DNA from: Verrucomicrobia subdivision 6 bacterium BACL9 MAG-120507-bin52
GTDB taxonomy: Bacteria > Verrucomicrobiota > Verrucomicrobiia > Methylacidiphilales > Verrucolacustridaceae
Reading direction: 5' to 3'
Assembly: GCA_001438005.1 (NCBI GenBank)
Contig: LIBO01000093.1
Location: 1-5,115 of the forward strand
Length of the DNA stretch: 5,115 nucleotides
Below are positions 1 to 5,115 of this stretch, one piece after another. A model generated the notes under the pieces. That model was given only the letters and a program-made list of their open reading frames with translations, did no database searches and had not been told where the DNA came from. How positions within the stretch are numbered: position 1 is the stretch's first letter; each line of letters opens with the position of its first letter. A program made the position numbers and the translations under genes.

Positions 1-1266
1 CCAAGCCGCCGCCTCGCCAAAGGCGCAGATGGTCCTGCCCGCAATCCGATCCGCCACATCCTTGAGTAAGGCGGGGTCTTCGTCCCGACCGTGCCCTTCC
101 GCCACGCGACTGAGAATTTTTTTCAGCCAAAGCACCCCCTCCCGACACGGCGTACACTGACCACACGACTCGTGCGCATAGAAGGTGGAGATGTTGGCCA
201 AACACTCCACCATGTCCCGCGAATCATCCATTACGATGACTCCACCCGAGCCCGCCATACTTCCGGCCGCCGCCAAGCTGTCGAAATCCATGCGCAAATC
301 TTCCAGCTTCACCTCTCGGTCAACCAGATTACCCTGCGAGTCTTTCTCTTTGATTTTATAAACCTCCCCCGCGCGCAAAACCTTGGCGGAAGATCCACCA
401 GGAATCACGGCCTTCAGCTTCCTTCCATTGGGAATGCCACCACAAACATCGTGGATCAACTGACCGAGCGTCACTGCACCACAAGGAAACTCGTAATAAC
501 CGGGCTTAACCACATCTCCGCTGACACAAAGCAATCGTGTGCCCGTGTTATTGGGGCGTCCAATCTTGGCGTAAGCATCCCCGCCCATTTCGACAATATG
601 TTTCACGTTGCAAAGGGTCTCCACGTTGTTGACGATCGTCGGGCACATGTAGAGCCCCAATACCGCGGGAAAATAAGGGGGTTTGATTCTGGGATAGGCT
701 CTTTTTCCCTCCAGAGACTCGATCAGGCCCGTTTCCTCCCCGCAAATGTAGGCACCCGCCCCACGATGAACGTGAATCTCTAAATCGTACCCACTCTTGA
801 GAATATTCTTTCCTAGAAAACCTGCGCCTTTGGCTTCGGCCAATGCTTTTTCGAGAATCTTCCACCCCTCGGTGAACTCACAACGAATGTAGAGGTAGGC
901 CAACTTCACCCCATTGGCGAAGCAACTCAGAATCATTCCCTCAATCAGTTGGTGCGGATCTTTGTAAATAATCTGTCGATCCTTAAAGGTCCCCGGTTCC
1001 GACTCATCCGCATTACAGATGAGATAGATCGGCTTGGTAGCTTTGGCCGGATCGATAAAGCTCCACTTTGTTCCCGTCGGGAATCCTGCGCCCCCTCGCC
1101 CTCTCAATTGGCTTTTTTTGACCTCTTCCCGGATGGCCGGTCCGCCCATGGCCAACCCCTTCTTCAAAATCTCATAGCCACCATGCTTCTGATAGCAGGC
1201 GATATCCCGCGTGTAACCAGGGGCATCAATATTCTTAAAAATCAGCCGATGTTCAAGGAAAGCCAT
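1..1266 (-). CDS. nuoF: NADH-quinone oxidoreductase subunit F (NADH/FMN-binding, 51 kDa), 3' end cut by window
   Basis: NADH-oxidising subunit of complex I at the tip of the peripheral arm. It passes hydride electrons from NADH to FMN and then to the [4Fe-4S] cluster N3. My own translation gives 422 uninterrupted codons from ATG 1266 to base 1. The glycine-rich FMN/NADH motif GRGGAGFPTGTKW is at residues 56-68, CNADESEPGTFKDR at 84-97, and the second nucleotide-site motif GAGAYICGEETGLIESLEG at 169-187. The SLBB-like region lies at about 245-300. The N3 ligands are C368, C371 and C374 (ESCGQCTPCREG) plus C414 (ICAFGEAAAW). The family is usually about 420-440 residues, so probably only 20-40 are missing. 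The start is fixed by an AGGGAGG ribosome binding site 4 nt upstream. It lies 9 nt after the nuoE stop and is surely cotranscribed with it. Oddities: a hydrophilic insertion around residues 303-322, and Gly where Ala is usual in the GEETA motif. Identity is secure. Confidence 0.97.
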   Translation of the reverse strand, partial: MAFLEHRLIFKNIDAPGYTRDIACYQKHGGYEILKKGLAMGGPAIREEVKKSQLRGRGGAGFPTGTKWSFIDPAKATKPIYLICNADESEPGTFKDRQIIYKDPHQLIEGMILSCFANGVKLAYLYIRCEFTEGWKILEKALAEAKGAGFLGKNILKSGYDLEIHVHRGAGAYICGEETGLIESLEGKRAYPRIKPPYFPAVLGLYMCPTIVNNVETLCNVKHIVEMGGDAYAKIGRPNNTGTRLLCVSGDVVKPGYYEFPCGAVTLGQLIHDVCGGIPNGRKLKAVIPGGSSAKVLRAGEVYKIKEKDSQGNLVDREVKLEDLRMDFDSLAAAGSMAGSGGVIVMDDSRDMVECLANISTFYAHESCGQCTPCREGVLWLKKILSRVAEGHGRDEDPALLKDVADRIAGRTICAFGEAAAW

Positions 1267-1270
1267 AGGT

Positions 1271-1277
1271 CCTCCCT
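1271..1277 (-). promoter_or_regulatory. Ribosome binding site of nuoF
   Basis: On the minus strand this reads AGGGAGG, 4 nt before ATG 1266. Its first bases are part of the nuoE stop codon (TAG at 1278-1276). Ribosomes ending nuoE therefore finish on top of the nuoF start signal, which suggests translational coupling. Confidence 0.7.
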
Positions 1278-1812
1278 ACTTGCAACCTGCGACCAGCTCA
1301 GTCGCACGTTTTTCGTCTACTTTTTCATAAAATTCGTCATTTCGTAAAACGACGGGGGCGGTTCCGCATGACGCCAGGCACTCCGAATACTCTAAGGAAA
1401 ACCTTCCGTCTTCGCTGATCATCGCGCCCTCATGTCCGTCCGCTTTTAGATTCATTAGCTTCTGCAGCGCGGCAAAAGTCTTTCCCGACCCACCCAGAGC
1501 GCACGGCAGGGTCCGGCAAACACGGAAGTGGAACTTGCCAAAGGGCTGCTGCCGGAACCATGGGTAAAACGTCACCAGCTCTAATACTTGAATCTCTTGC
1601 AAAGACAACTTGTGGGCAATCCACTCCACCCCGCGTGGCCCAATGTAACCGAAGGTCTCTTGCCAAAGGTGCAGAAGCGGCAGCACCGCACTCCGTTTCG
1701 ATATGGGGTAGCGCGAAACCAGCTCGTCCGCCTGCTTTTCGAGCGCGGGCGTGATTTCCCCTTTCTCCGCGCCGACGCAACTTTCCGTTCCGGCATGTAA
1801 GGGCACACTCAC
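1276..1812 (-). CDS. nuoE: NADH-quinone oxidoreductase subunit E (24 kDa, [2Fe-2S])
   Basis: Thioredoxin-like [2Fe-2S] subunit of complex I that holds cluster N1a and pairs with NuoF in the NADH dehydrogenase module. The helical N-terminal part (ALEKQADELVSRYP, then LWQETFGYIG) is typical. It is followed by the ligand pattern C-x4-C (CRTLPC) and C-x3-C (ECLASC), at residues 99, 104, 145 and 149 counted from the start I prefer. That start is GTG 1812, giving 178 aa. It overlaps the nuoD stop as GTGA and has GGGGGAG 8 nt upstream. The longer reading from GTG 1821 adds three codons (181 aa), but its start would directly abut the same purine stretch, so it is less likely. Length fits the family (about 155-180 aa in many bacteria). 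The next gene, nuoF, follows after 9 nt. Identity is secure; the start is fairly sure. Confidence 0.95.
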   Translation of the reverse strand: MSVPLHAGTESCVGAEKGEITPALEKQADELVSRYPISKRSAVLPLLHLWQETFGYIGPRGVEWIAHKLSLQEIQVLELVTFYPWFRQQPFGKFHFRVCRTLPCALGGSGKTFAALQKLMNLKADGHEGAMISEDGRFSLEYSECLASCGTAPVVLRNDEFYEKVDEKRATELVAGCK

Positions 1813-3035
1813 CGGTCGCACTCCCCCATGACAAAGTCAAAGCTGCCCAAGATGGCCGGCACATCGCTGACCGTATGACCCGGCAAAAGATGATTGAGGA
1901 TGCTCAAATTACAAAATGAGGGGGCGCGGATTTTGAGGCGATGAGGCACGCCACCACCCCGACTGTTCAAATAGAACCCCAGCTCCCCTTTCGGATTCTC
2001 CGCCCCAAAGTAAACCTCGCCCACGGGCGCGTCCGGCCCTTGCGTCACCACCAAGAACTGATGAATCAACTCCTCCATCTTGGTCAAAACCTTGTCTTTC
2101 GCTGGAAGAACGTTTTTGGGATCGTGAATCTGCCATGCGCCGCCCGGCATTTTGGCAACCGCCTGCCGCAAAATGAGAATGCTCTGTCTCATCTCCTCCA
2201 TCCGCACGGCAAATCGATCGTAACAGTCCCCCGTCGAGCCCACCGGCACCTCAAAATCGTAGGTTTCATAACCTAAGTACGGGAACGCGCGTCGCACATC
2301 GTAGGGATTGCCCGATCCGCGCAGGTTGGGACCCGTCAGACCGTAGTCCAGCGCTACGTCGTCCGGAATAACTCCAATATCCTTCGTCCGATCCACAAAA
2401 ATCCGATTTCGATTCAACATGGAACCAAACTCATCCAGCCGACCTGGGAATTGGGCGCAGAATTCGGTCACTCCCTCCAGAAATCCGGGAGGAATATCCC
2501 GAGTCTGGCCGCCCACCCGGGTGAAGCTGGTGGTGAAACGCGCTCCCGTCAGCAGCTCGATCAAGTTGTAGATCTTTTCCCTCTCCGTAAAGGTGTAGAG
2601 AAACATCGTCATCGCGCCCACATCCATCGCGAAAGCCCCCAAGCCGAGAAGGTGGGCGGAGATCCGGGCGAGCTCACAACAAATCACTCGGGTGACCTTG
2701 GCTCGGGGGGGCAATTCGAATCCCATTAGTTTCTCCACGGCACAGGCATAGGCCACGTTGTTGGCTAGTGGGGCCATATAGTCGAGCCGATCGGTGTACG
2801 GGACGAATTGATTCCAGTTCATGTTCTCCGCAATTTTCTCATCCCCTCGGTGTAAATATCCCACATCGGTATCCACTTTCGTAATCACCTCCCCATCCAG
2901 TTCTAGCACGAGGCGGAGCACCCCGTGGGTACTGGGATGGGAGGGCCCAATATTCAGAACCATTTTTTCACCCACCTCCTCCATCTCCGCCGTCTTGGCT
3001 AGAGTGTCGCCGTACTCGAGCGTGGTCGTGCTCAC
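1809..3035 (-). CDS. nuoD: NADH-quinone oxidoreductase subunit D (49 kDa, quinone site)
   Basis: The 49-kDa subunit of complex I, related to the large subunit of [NiFe] hydrogenases. With NuoB it forms the quinone-reduction pocket at the junction of the peripheral and membrane arms. Signatures, counted from GTG 3035 (408 aa, usual length): NIGPSHPSTHG at 28-38, GYLHRGDEK at 59-67, TDRLDY at 81-86, the TFTEREKIYNLIELLTGAR helix at about 148-166, and the family C-terminus GECDR at 404-408 (usually GEVDR). His37 and Tyr86 fall where the quinone-contacting His and Tyr of the 49-kDa subunit are expected. The frame stays open upstream to 3275, but that stretch lies over nuoC and gives a Gly/Pro/Ser-rich, non-family sequence. 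GTG 3035 overlaps the nuoC stop (GTGA) and has a strong ribosome binding site. It overlaps nuoE by 4 nt at its other end. Identity is secure. Confidence 0.98.
   Translation of the reverse strand: MSTTTLEYGDTLAKTAEMEEVGEKMVLNIGPSHPSTHGVLRLVLELDGEVITKVDTDVGYLHRGDEKIAENMNWNQFVPYTDRLDYMAPLANNVAYACAVEKLMGFELPPRAKVTRVICCELARISAHLLGLGAFAMDVGAMTMFLYTFTEREKIYNLIELLTGARFTTSFTRVGGQTRDIPPGFLEGVTEFCAQFPGRLDEFGSMLNRNRIFVDRTKDIGVIPDDVALDYGLTGPNLRGSGNPYDVRRAFPYLGYETYDFEVPVGSTGDCYDRFAVRMEEMRQSILILRQAVAKMPGGAWQIHDPKNVLPAKDKVLTKMEELIHQFLVVTQGPDAPVGEVYFGAENPKGELGFYLNSRGGGVPHRLKIRAPSFCNLSILNHLLPGHTVSDVPAILGSFDFVMGECDR
1821..1827 (-). promoter_or_regulatory. Ribosome binding site deciding the nuoE start, inside the nuoD 3' end
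   Basis: Reads GGGGGAG on the minus strand, 8 nt before GTG 1812. It lies in the codons for the conserved NuoD C-terminus (Met-Gly-Glu-Cys-Asp-Arg), so the GEVDR-like protein motif and the nuoE start signal share the same bases. The spacing favours GTG 1812 over GTG 1821. Confidence 0.55.
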
Positions 3036-3601
3036 AGATTCCTCTCCTCCGCGGGATGGGCCCGCGGCTCGCGATCCTGCGTTAAGGACGCGGAGTTGGT
3101 CACAAATGGACCGCCCTCCAGCGGGGCCTTGGCCGTAAAGGCGATATCGGGCATCTCCGTCGGCAACCCCGCCAATGGAAAATCTTTGCGGAGGGGGTGA
3201 TGGGGATAACCCTCCCACATAAGAATACGACGCAAATCGGGGTGATTCGAAAAACGGACCCCCACCATGTCCCACGCCTCCCTCTCATGCCACTCGGCCG
3301 TTTTCCAAATAGAGCAGACGGATGGCAATGAGTCACCCTCCCCGACTTTGGTTTTGATGCGAAGATGCTTTTTGCGTTTTAAATCGCACAGCTCATAAAC
3401 CACTTCGAATCGAGGATCCTCCCCGTAGTTGTCGACTGCGGTCAGGTCGACCAGGTAAGTGAATCCCTTGGCTTTCAGGGCCGCCATCTGTGCGGGAATC
3501 AAGTCCTTGGGAACTTCCCAACTTGTCTCCCCTCGAAACTCGGGCAGAGCCTGAGTCCCAGGGAGAAATTCCTCCAATGGAGCGGCCAAACCCATACTCA
3601 T
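3032..3601 (-). CDS. nuoC: NADH-quinone oxidoreductase subunit C (30 kDa)
   Basis: Peripheral-arm subunit of complex I that packs on NuoD and NuoB; it carries no redox centre itself. The protein is 189 aa. The 30-kDa family signature is clear: ERE at 106-108 and Asp111, then HPDLRRIL at 120-127 and HPLRKDFPL at 135-143. The N-terminal half has the expected alpha/beta pattern (FTYLVDLTAVDNYG at 47-60, FEVVYEL at 65-71). The tail from about residue 165 is hydrophilic and non-conserved, and its last codons double as the nuoD ribosome binding site. The start overlaps the nuoB stop (ATGA). AGGCGG lies only 1 nt before ATG 3601 but 7 nt before a second ATG at 3595, so a two-residue-shorter product is equally possible. 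nuoC and nuoD are separate genes here, not fused as in E. coli. Identity is secure. Confidence 0.97.
   Translation of the reverse strand: MSMGLAAPLEEFLPGTQALPEFRGETSWEVPKDLIPAQMAALKAKGFTYLVDLTAVDNYGEDPRFEVVYELCDLKRKKHLRIKTKVGEGDSLPSVCSIWKTAEWHEREAWDMVGVRFSNHPDLRRILMWEGYPHHPLRKDFPLAGLPTEMPDIAFTAKAPLEGGPFVTNSASLTQDREPRAHPAEERNL
3041..3050 (-). promoter_or_regulatory. Strong ribosome binding site deciding the nuoD start, inside nuoC
   Basis: Reads GGAGGAGAGG on the minus strand, with its 3' AGAGG 5 nt before GTG 3035. It is made by the nuoC codons for Ala-Glu-Glu-Arg near the NuoC C-terminus. It supports the short, family-length NuoD over the 80-codon upstream extension. Confidence 0.75.
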
Positions 3602-4113
3602 GCCGCCTGTTTTTGTCCCACGACCACACCGCGACTATGGGCAATCTTATCCTGCAGTTTCATTAACCCCTCCAGAACCGCCTCGGGGCGAGGAGGACAC
3701 CCTGAAATATAGACGTCCACCGGGATCAGGTGGTCGATTCCTTGGAGCACGGCGTAACTGCGATACATCCCTCCCGTGCTCGCGCAGGCCCCCATGGCGA
3801 TGCACCACTTCGGCTCGGCCATCTGGTCCCAAACCCGCTTCGTCGCGAGGGCCATTTTATAAGTCACCGTTCCCGCCACGATCATCAAATCCGATTGGCG
3901 TGGAGAAAAACGCATCACTTCTGCCCCAAAGCGAGCAATGTCAAAGCGACTGGAAGCGGAGGCCATCAGCTCGATCGCGCAGCAGGCGAGGCCCATCGGC
4001 ATCGGCCACAGAGAATTTTTGCGCATCCAATTCACGGCGGCGTCGAGGGTGGTCAAAACCACATTCCCTTCCACCTTCGAGTTATAGCCAAGTTCGCTGG
4101 TGCTCATCGACAT
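3598..4113 (-). CDS. nuoB: NADH-quinone oxidoreductase subunit B (20 kDa, cluster N2)
   Basis: Carries the terminal [4Fe-4S] cluster N2, which hands electrons to quinone in the pocket shared with NuoD. The protein is 171 aa, the usual size. The N2 ligands are the tandem Cys44-Cys45 (GLACCAIE), Cys110 (MGACAS) and Cys139 (SGCPPRPE). Other family blocks are RFDIARFGAEVMRFSPRQSD (56-75), LMIVAGTVTYKMA (76-88) and GGMYRSYAVLQGIDHLIPVDVY (114-135). ATG 4113 is the first possible start, because an in-frame TGA lies 15 nt upstream; ATG 4107 is the alternative. Neither has a visible ribosome binding site, unlike most of the genes behind it. It appears to be the first gene of the operon: the usual nuoA is not found upstream, where a divergent antiporter gene begins. 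Identity is secure; the exact start is open by two codons. Confidence 0.98.
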   Translation of the reverse strand: MSMSTSELGYNSKVEGNVVLTTLDAAVNWMRKNSLWPMPMGLACCAIELMASASSRFDIARFGAEVMRFSPRQSDLMIVAGTVTYKMALATKRVWDQMAEPKWCIAMGACASTGGMYRSYAVLQGIDHLIPVDVYISGCPPRPEAVLEGLMKLQDKIAHSRGVVVGQKQAA

Positions 4114-4208
4114 AGGTGAAGCTAGTCACGGTTTTTCGCAGGGCAAGACCCGTGGGATAAGAATCAGTCTCGCTTGACCCCTCTATTAAGTCTCTGCATC
4201 CAAGAGGG
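4114..4208. promoter_or_regulatory. Divergent intergenic region between nuoB and the antiporter gene
   Basis: These 95 bp separate two divergent genes, so start signals for both units are expected here. I see no convincing consensus promoter. On the plus strand TTGACC (4174-4179) resembles a -35 box, but nothing like TATAAT lies 16-18 bp on; TATTAA (4184-4189) is too close to it. Two weak dyads are visible: GGGCAAG (4141-4147) against CTTGACCC (4173-4180), with one bulged base, and CCCTCT (4179-4184) against AGAGGG (4203-4208). No coding frame fits nuoA. Confidence 0.4.
4119..4146 (-). promoter_or_regulatory. Weak candidate promoter for the nuo operon
   Basis: On the minus strand TTGCCC (4146-4141; 4 of 6 consensus bases) is followed after 16 bp by TAGCTT (4124-4119). 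The latter keeps the three most conserved -10 bases, T1, A2 and T6. Transcription would then begin at or very near ATG 4113, giving a leaderless or almost leaderless mRNA. That would agree with the lack of a ribosome binding site before nuoB. Such matches arise easily by chance, so this is only a candidate. Confidence 0.2.
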
Positions 4209-5115
4209 ATGACATTTGCCGTGCTCGATATGGGGGCGCCCCCACCCCCTTGGATCCTAGCTCCCTTCGTCCTGCTTCTGGTGGGTATAGCCATGGGGCC
4301 TCTTCTCACCCCAAAGTTGTGGCATCAGGGATACCATATCTTCAGCGTTTGTTTGACCGCAGTTGTGGTGACTTACTATCTCCTGGGCCGTCGGCAACCT
4401 GCTCCACTGCTTCACTCGCTGCAAGAGTACATCAGCTTTATGGCCTTGATTGGCTCTCTCTTTGTGATCACGGGGGGAATCCACGTAAGGGTGGCGGGCG
4501 AGGCCACGCCCTTGCGCAACATGATCTTTCTCGCCCTTGGGGGGATTCTGGCCAATTTTCTCGGCACGACCGGAGCAGCCATGCTCCTGATTCGCCCCTG
4601 GATTCGAATGAACAAGTATCGCATCACCGGCTTTCACATCGTCTTTTTCATTTTTATTGTCGCGAATGTGGGTGGATGCCTGACCCCCATCGGCGACCCA
4701 CCCCTCTTTTTAGGCTACTTACGCGGCGTTCCCTTTTTCTGGACCCTGACCCACCTCTGGGCGGATTGGCTAATCGTTACAGGTCTGCTTTTGGTCGCCT
4801 TTTACTTTTTTGATTTACAGAACTTTCGTCGTGCACCCCAAGCCGTCCGCGAAAAGGAGACGGCCGTTGAAACTTTTCGCATCGATGGACTTCGAAACTG
4901 CGGGTTCGTCCTAGTGGTGATTGCCGCAGTTCTGCTACGAGGGGCGGGCGCTCCTTGGGGGGTGCCGGAGGCCATCATGGGCATCGCCGCCTGGATTTCA
5001 CATCGCCTCACCGACCCGGTGATTCGAGAACGAAACGATTTCTCGTTGGAGCCCATCCGGGAGGTCGGCTGGCTCTTCCTGGGAATCTTTGCCACCCTTG
5101 TCCCAGTCATCCACA
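4209..5115 (+). CDS. Sodium:proton antiporter / citrate-transporter-like membrane protein (NhaD/ArsB superfamily), 3' end cut by window
   Basis: Integral membrane transporter, most likely exchanging Na+ for H+; the substrate cannot be read from sequence. I translated 302 open codons from ATG 4209 to the edge. Hydrophobic segments lie at about residues 15-33, 42-60, 75-91, 104-122, 140-157, 183-201, 229-244 and 286-301. Diagnostic blocks are NFLGTTGAAMLLIRPWIRMN at 116-135 and NVGGCLTPIGDPPLFLG at 153-169, the latter like the GG..TPIGD motif of NhaD-type antiporters. I believe this is the group filed as CitMHS_2 (putative citrate transport) and often annotated as sodium:proton antiporter. The start is uncertain: AGAGGG directly abuts ATG 4209, while GTG 4221 and ATG 4230 are in-frame alternatives. 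An in-frame TAA at 4158-4160 limits any extension. A Pro-Pro-Pro-Pro run occupies residues 11-14. The gene diverges from nuoB, which suggests a link to respiratory ion gradients (inference). Confidence 0.85.
   Translation, partial: MTFAVLDMGAPPPPWILAPFVLLLVGIAMGPLLTPKLWHQGYHIFSVCLTAVVVTYYLLGRRQPAPLLHSLQEYISFMALIGSLFVITGGIHVRVAGEATPLRNMIFLALGGILANFLGTTGAAMLLIRPWIRMNKYRITGFHIVFFIFIVANVGGCLTPIGDPPLFLGYLRGVPFFWTLTHLWADWLIVTGLLLVAFYFFDLQNFRRAPQAVREKETAVETFRIDGLRNCGFVLVVIAAVLLRGAGAPWGVPEAIMGIAAWISHRLTDPVIRERNDFSLEPIREVGWLFLGIFATLVPVIH

Noticed and set aside
91..783. A 230-codon plus-strand open frame inside the nuoF region
   Set aside because: The opposite strand carries the complete NuoF motifs without interruption. 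The plus-strand product is His/Arg/Asn-rich and resembles no family known to me.
1478..1501. GGSGKT in NuoE, resembling a nucleotide-binding P-loop
   Set aside because: The first glycine of the G-x4-GK[ST] pattern is missing (Ala instead), and the stretch sits in the normal loop after the first cysteine pair of the [2Fe-2S] fold.
3600..4115. A 171-codon plus-strand open frame almost exactly antisense to nuoB
   Set aside because: Its product is Pro/Arg/Ser-rich with no recognisable domain, and it mirrors a highly conserved gene. It is a shadow of nuoB codon use.
4082..4309. A 75-codon minus-strand frame upstream of nuoB, considered as nuoA
   Set aside because: It is hydrophilic, lacks membrane helices and overlaps both nuoB and the antiporter gene.
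4250..4813. A 187-codon plus-strand frame in the antiporter region
   Set aside because: It is shifted against the frame that gives continuous membrane segments and the TPIGDPPL motif. Its product is Ser/His/Arg-rich and not membrane-like.
1..5115. Search by eye for CRISPR repeats, tRNA-like cloverleaves, insertion-sequence ends and rho-independent terminators
   Set aside because: None was found. The window is almost wholly coding, and both operon ends lie outside it.

Overview
The window carries the 5' part of a bacterial respiratory complex I (NADH:quinone oxidoreductase, type I) operon on the minus strand. Divergent from it, on the plus strand, is the first part of a membrane transporter of the NhaD/ArsB-like (ion transporter) superfamily. 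Reading the minus strand from right to left, the order is nuoB (4113-3598), nuoC (3601-3032), nuoD (3035-1809), nuoE (1812-1276) and nuoF (1266 to beyond base 1). The frames are intact, and the cluster ligands and sequence signatures I checked are present. nuoF is cut by the window edge just after its fourth iron-sulfur cysteine, so only a short C-terminus is missing.

Together the five genes give most of the peripheral arm. NuoF (FMN, NADH site, N3) and NuoE (N1a) take electrons from NADH. NuoB (N2) and NuoD form the quinone-reducing end, with NuoC beside them. nuoG, the membrane-arm genes and nuoH/I would be expected to the left, outside the window. The genes are packed very tightly. B/C, C/D and D/E each overlap by 4 nt (ATGA, GTGA, GTGA), and E/F are 9 nt apart, with the nuoF ribosome binding site overlapping the nuoE stop.

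The right-hand 0.9 kb is a multi-spanning membrane protein (302 codons visible, 3' end outside) with a TPIGDPPL motif, most likely a sodium:proton antiporter or citrate-transporter-like protein. A 95-bp intergenic region separates it from nuoB and must hold the start signals for both transcription units, unless they are read from further away. I see no nuoA in the usual place immediately before nuoB. This is the most unusual structural point of the window.

The organism is a moderately GC-rich bacterium. The wording of NuoB, NuoF and the antiporter reminds me of the Verrucomicrobiota/PVC group or Acidobacteriota, but this is an impression from memory without a search. I found no mobile element, CRISPR array, RNA gene or clearly novel system. 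Apart from the missing nuoA and the antiporter neighbour, this is ordinary core-metabolism DNA.
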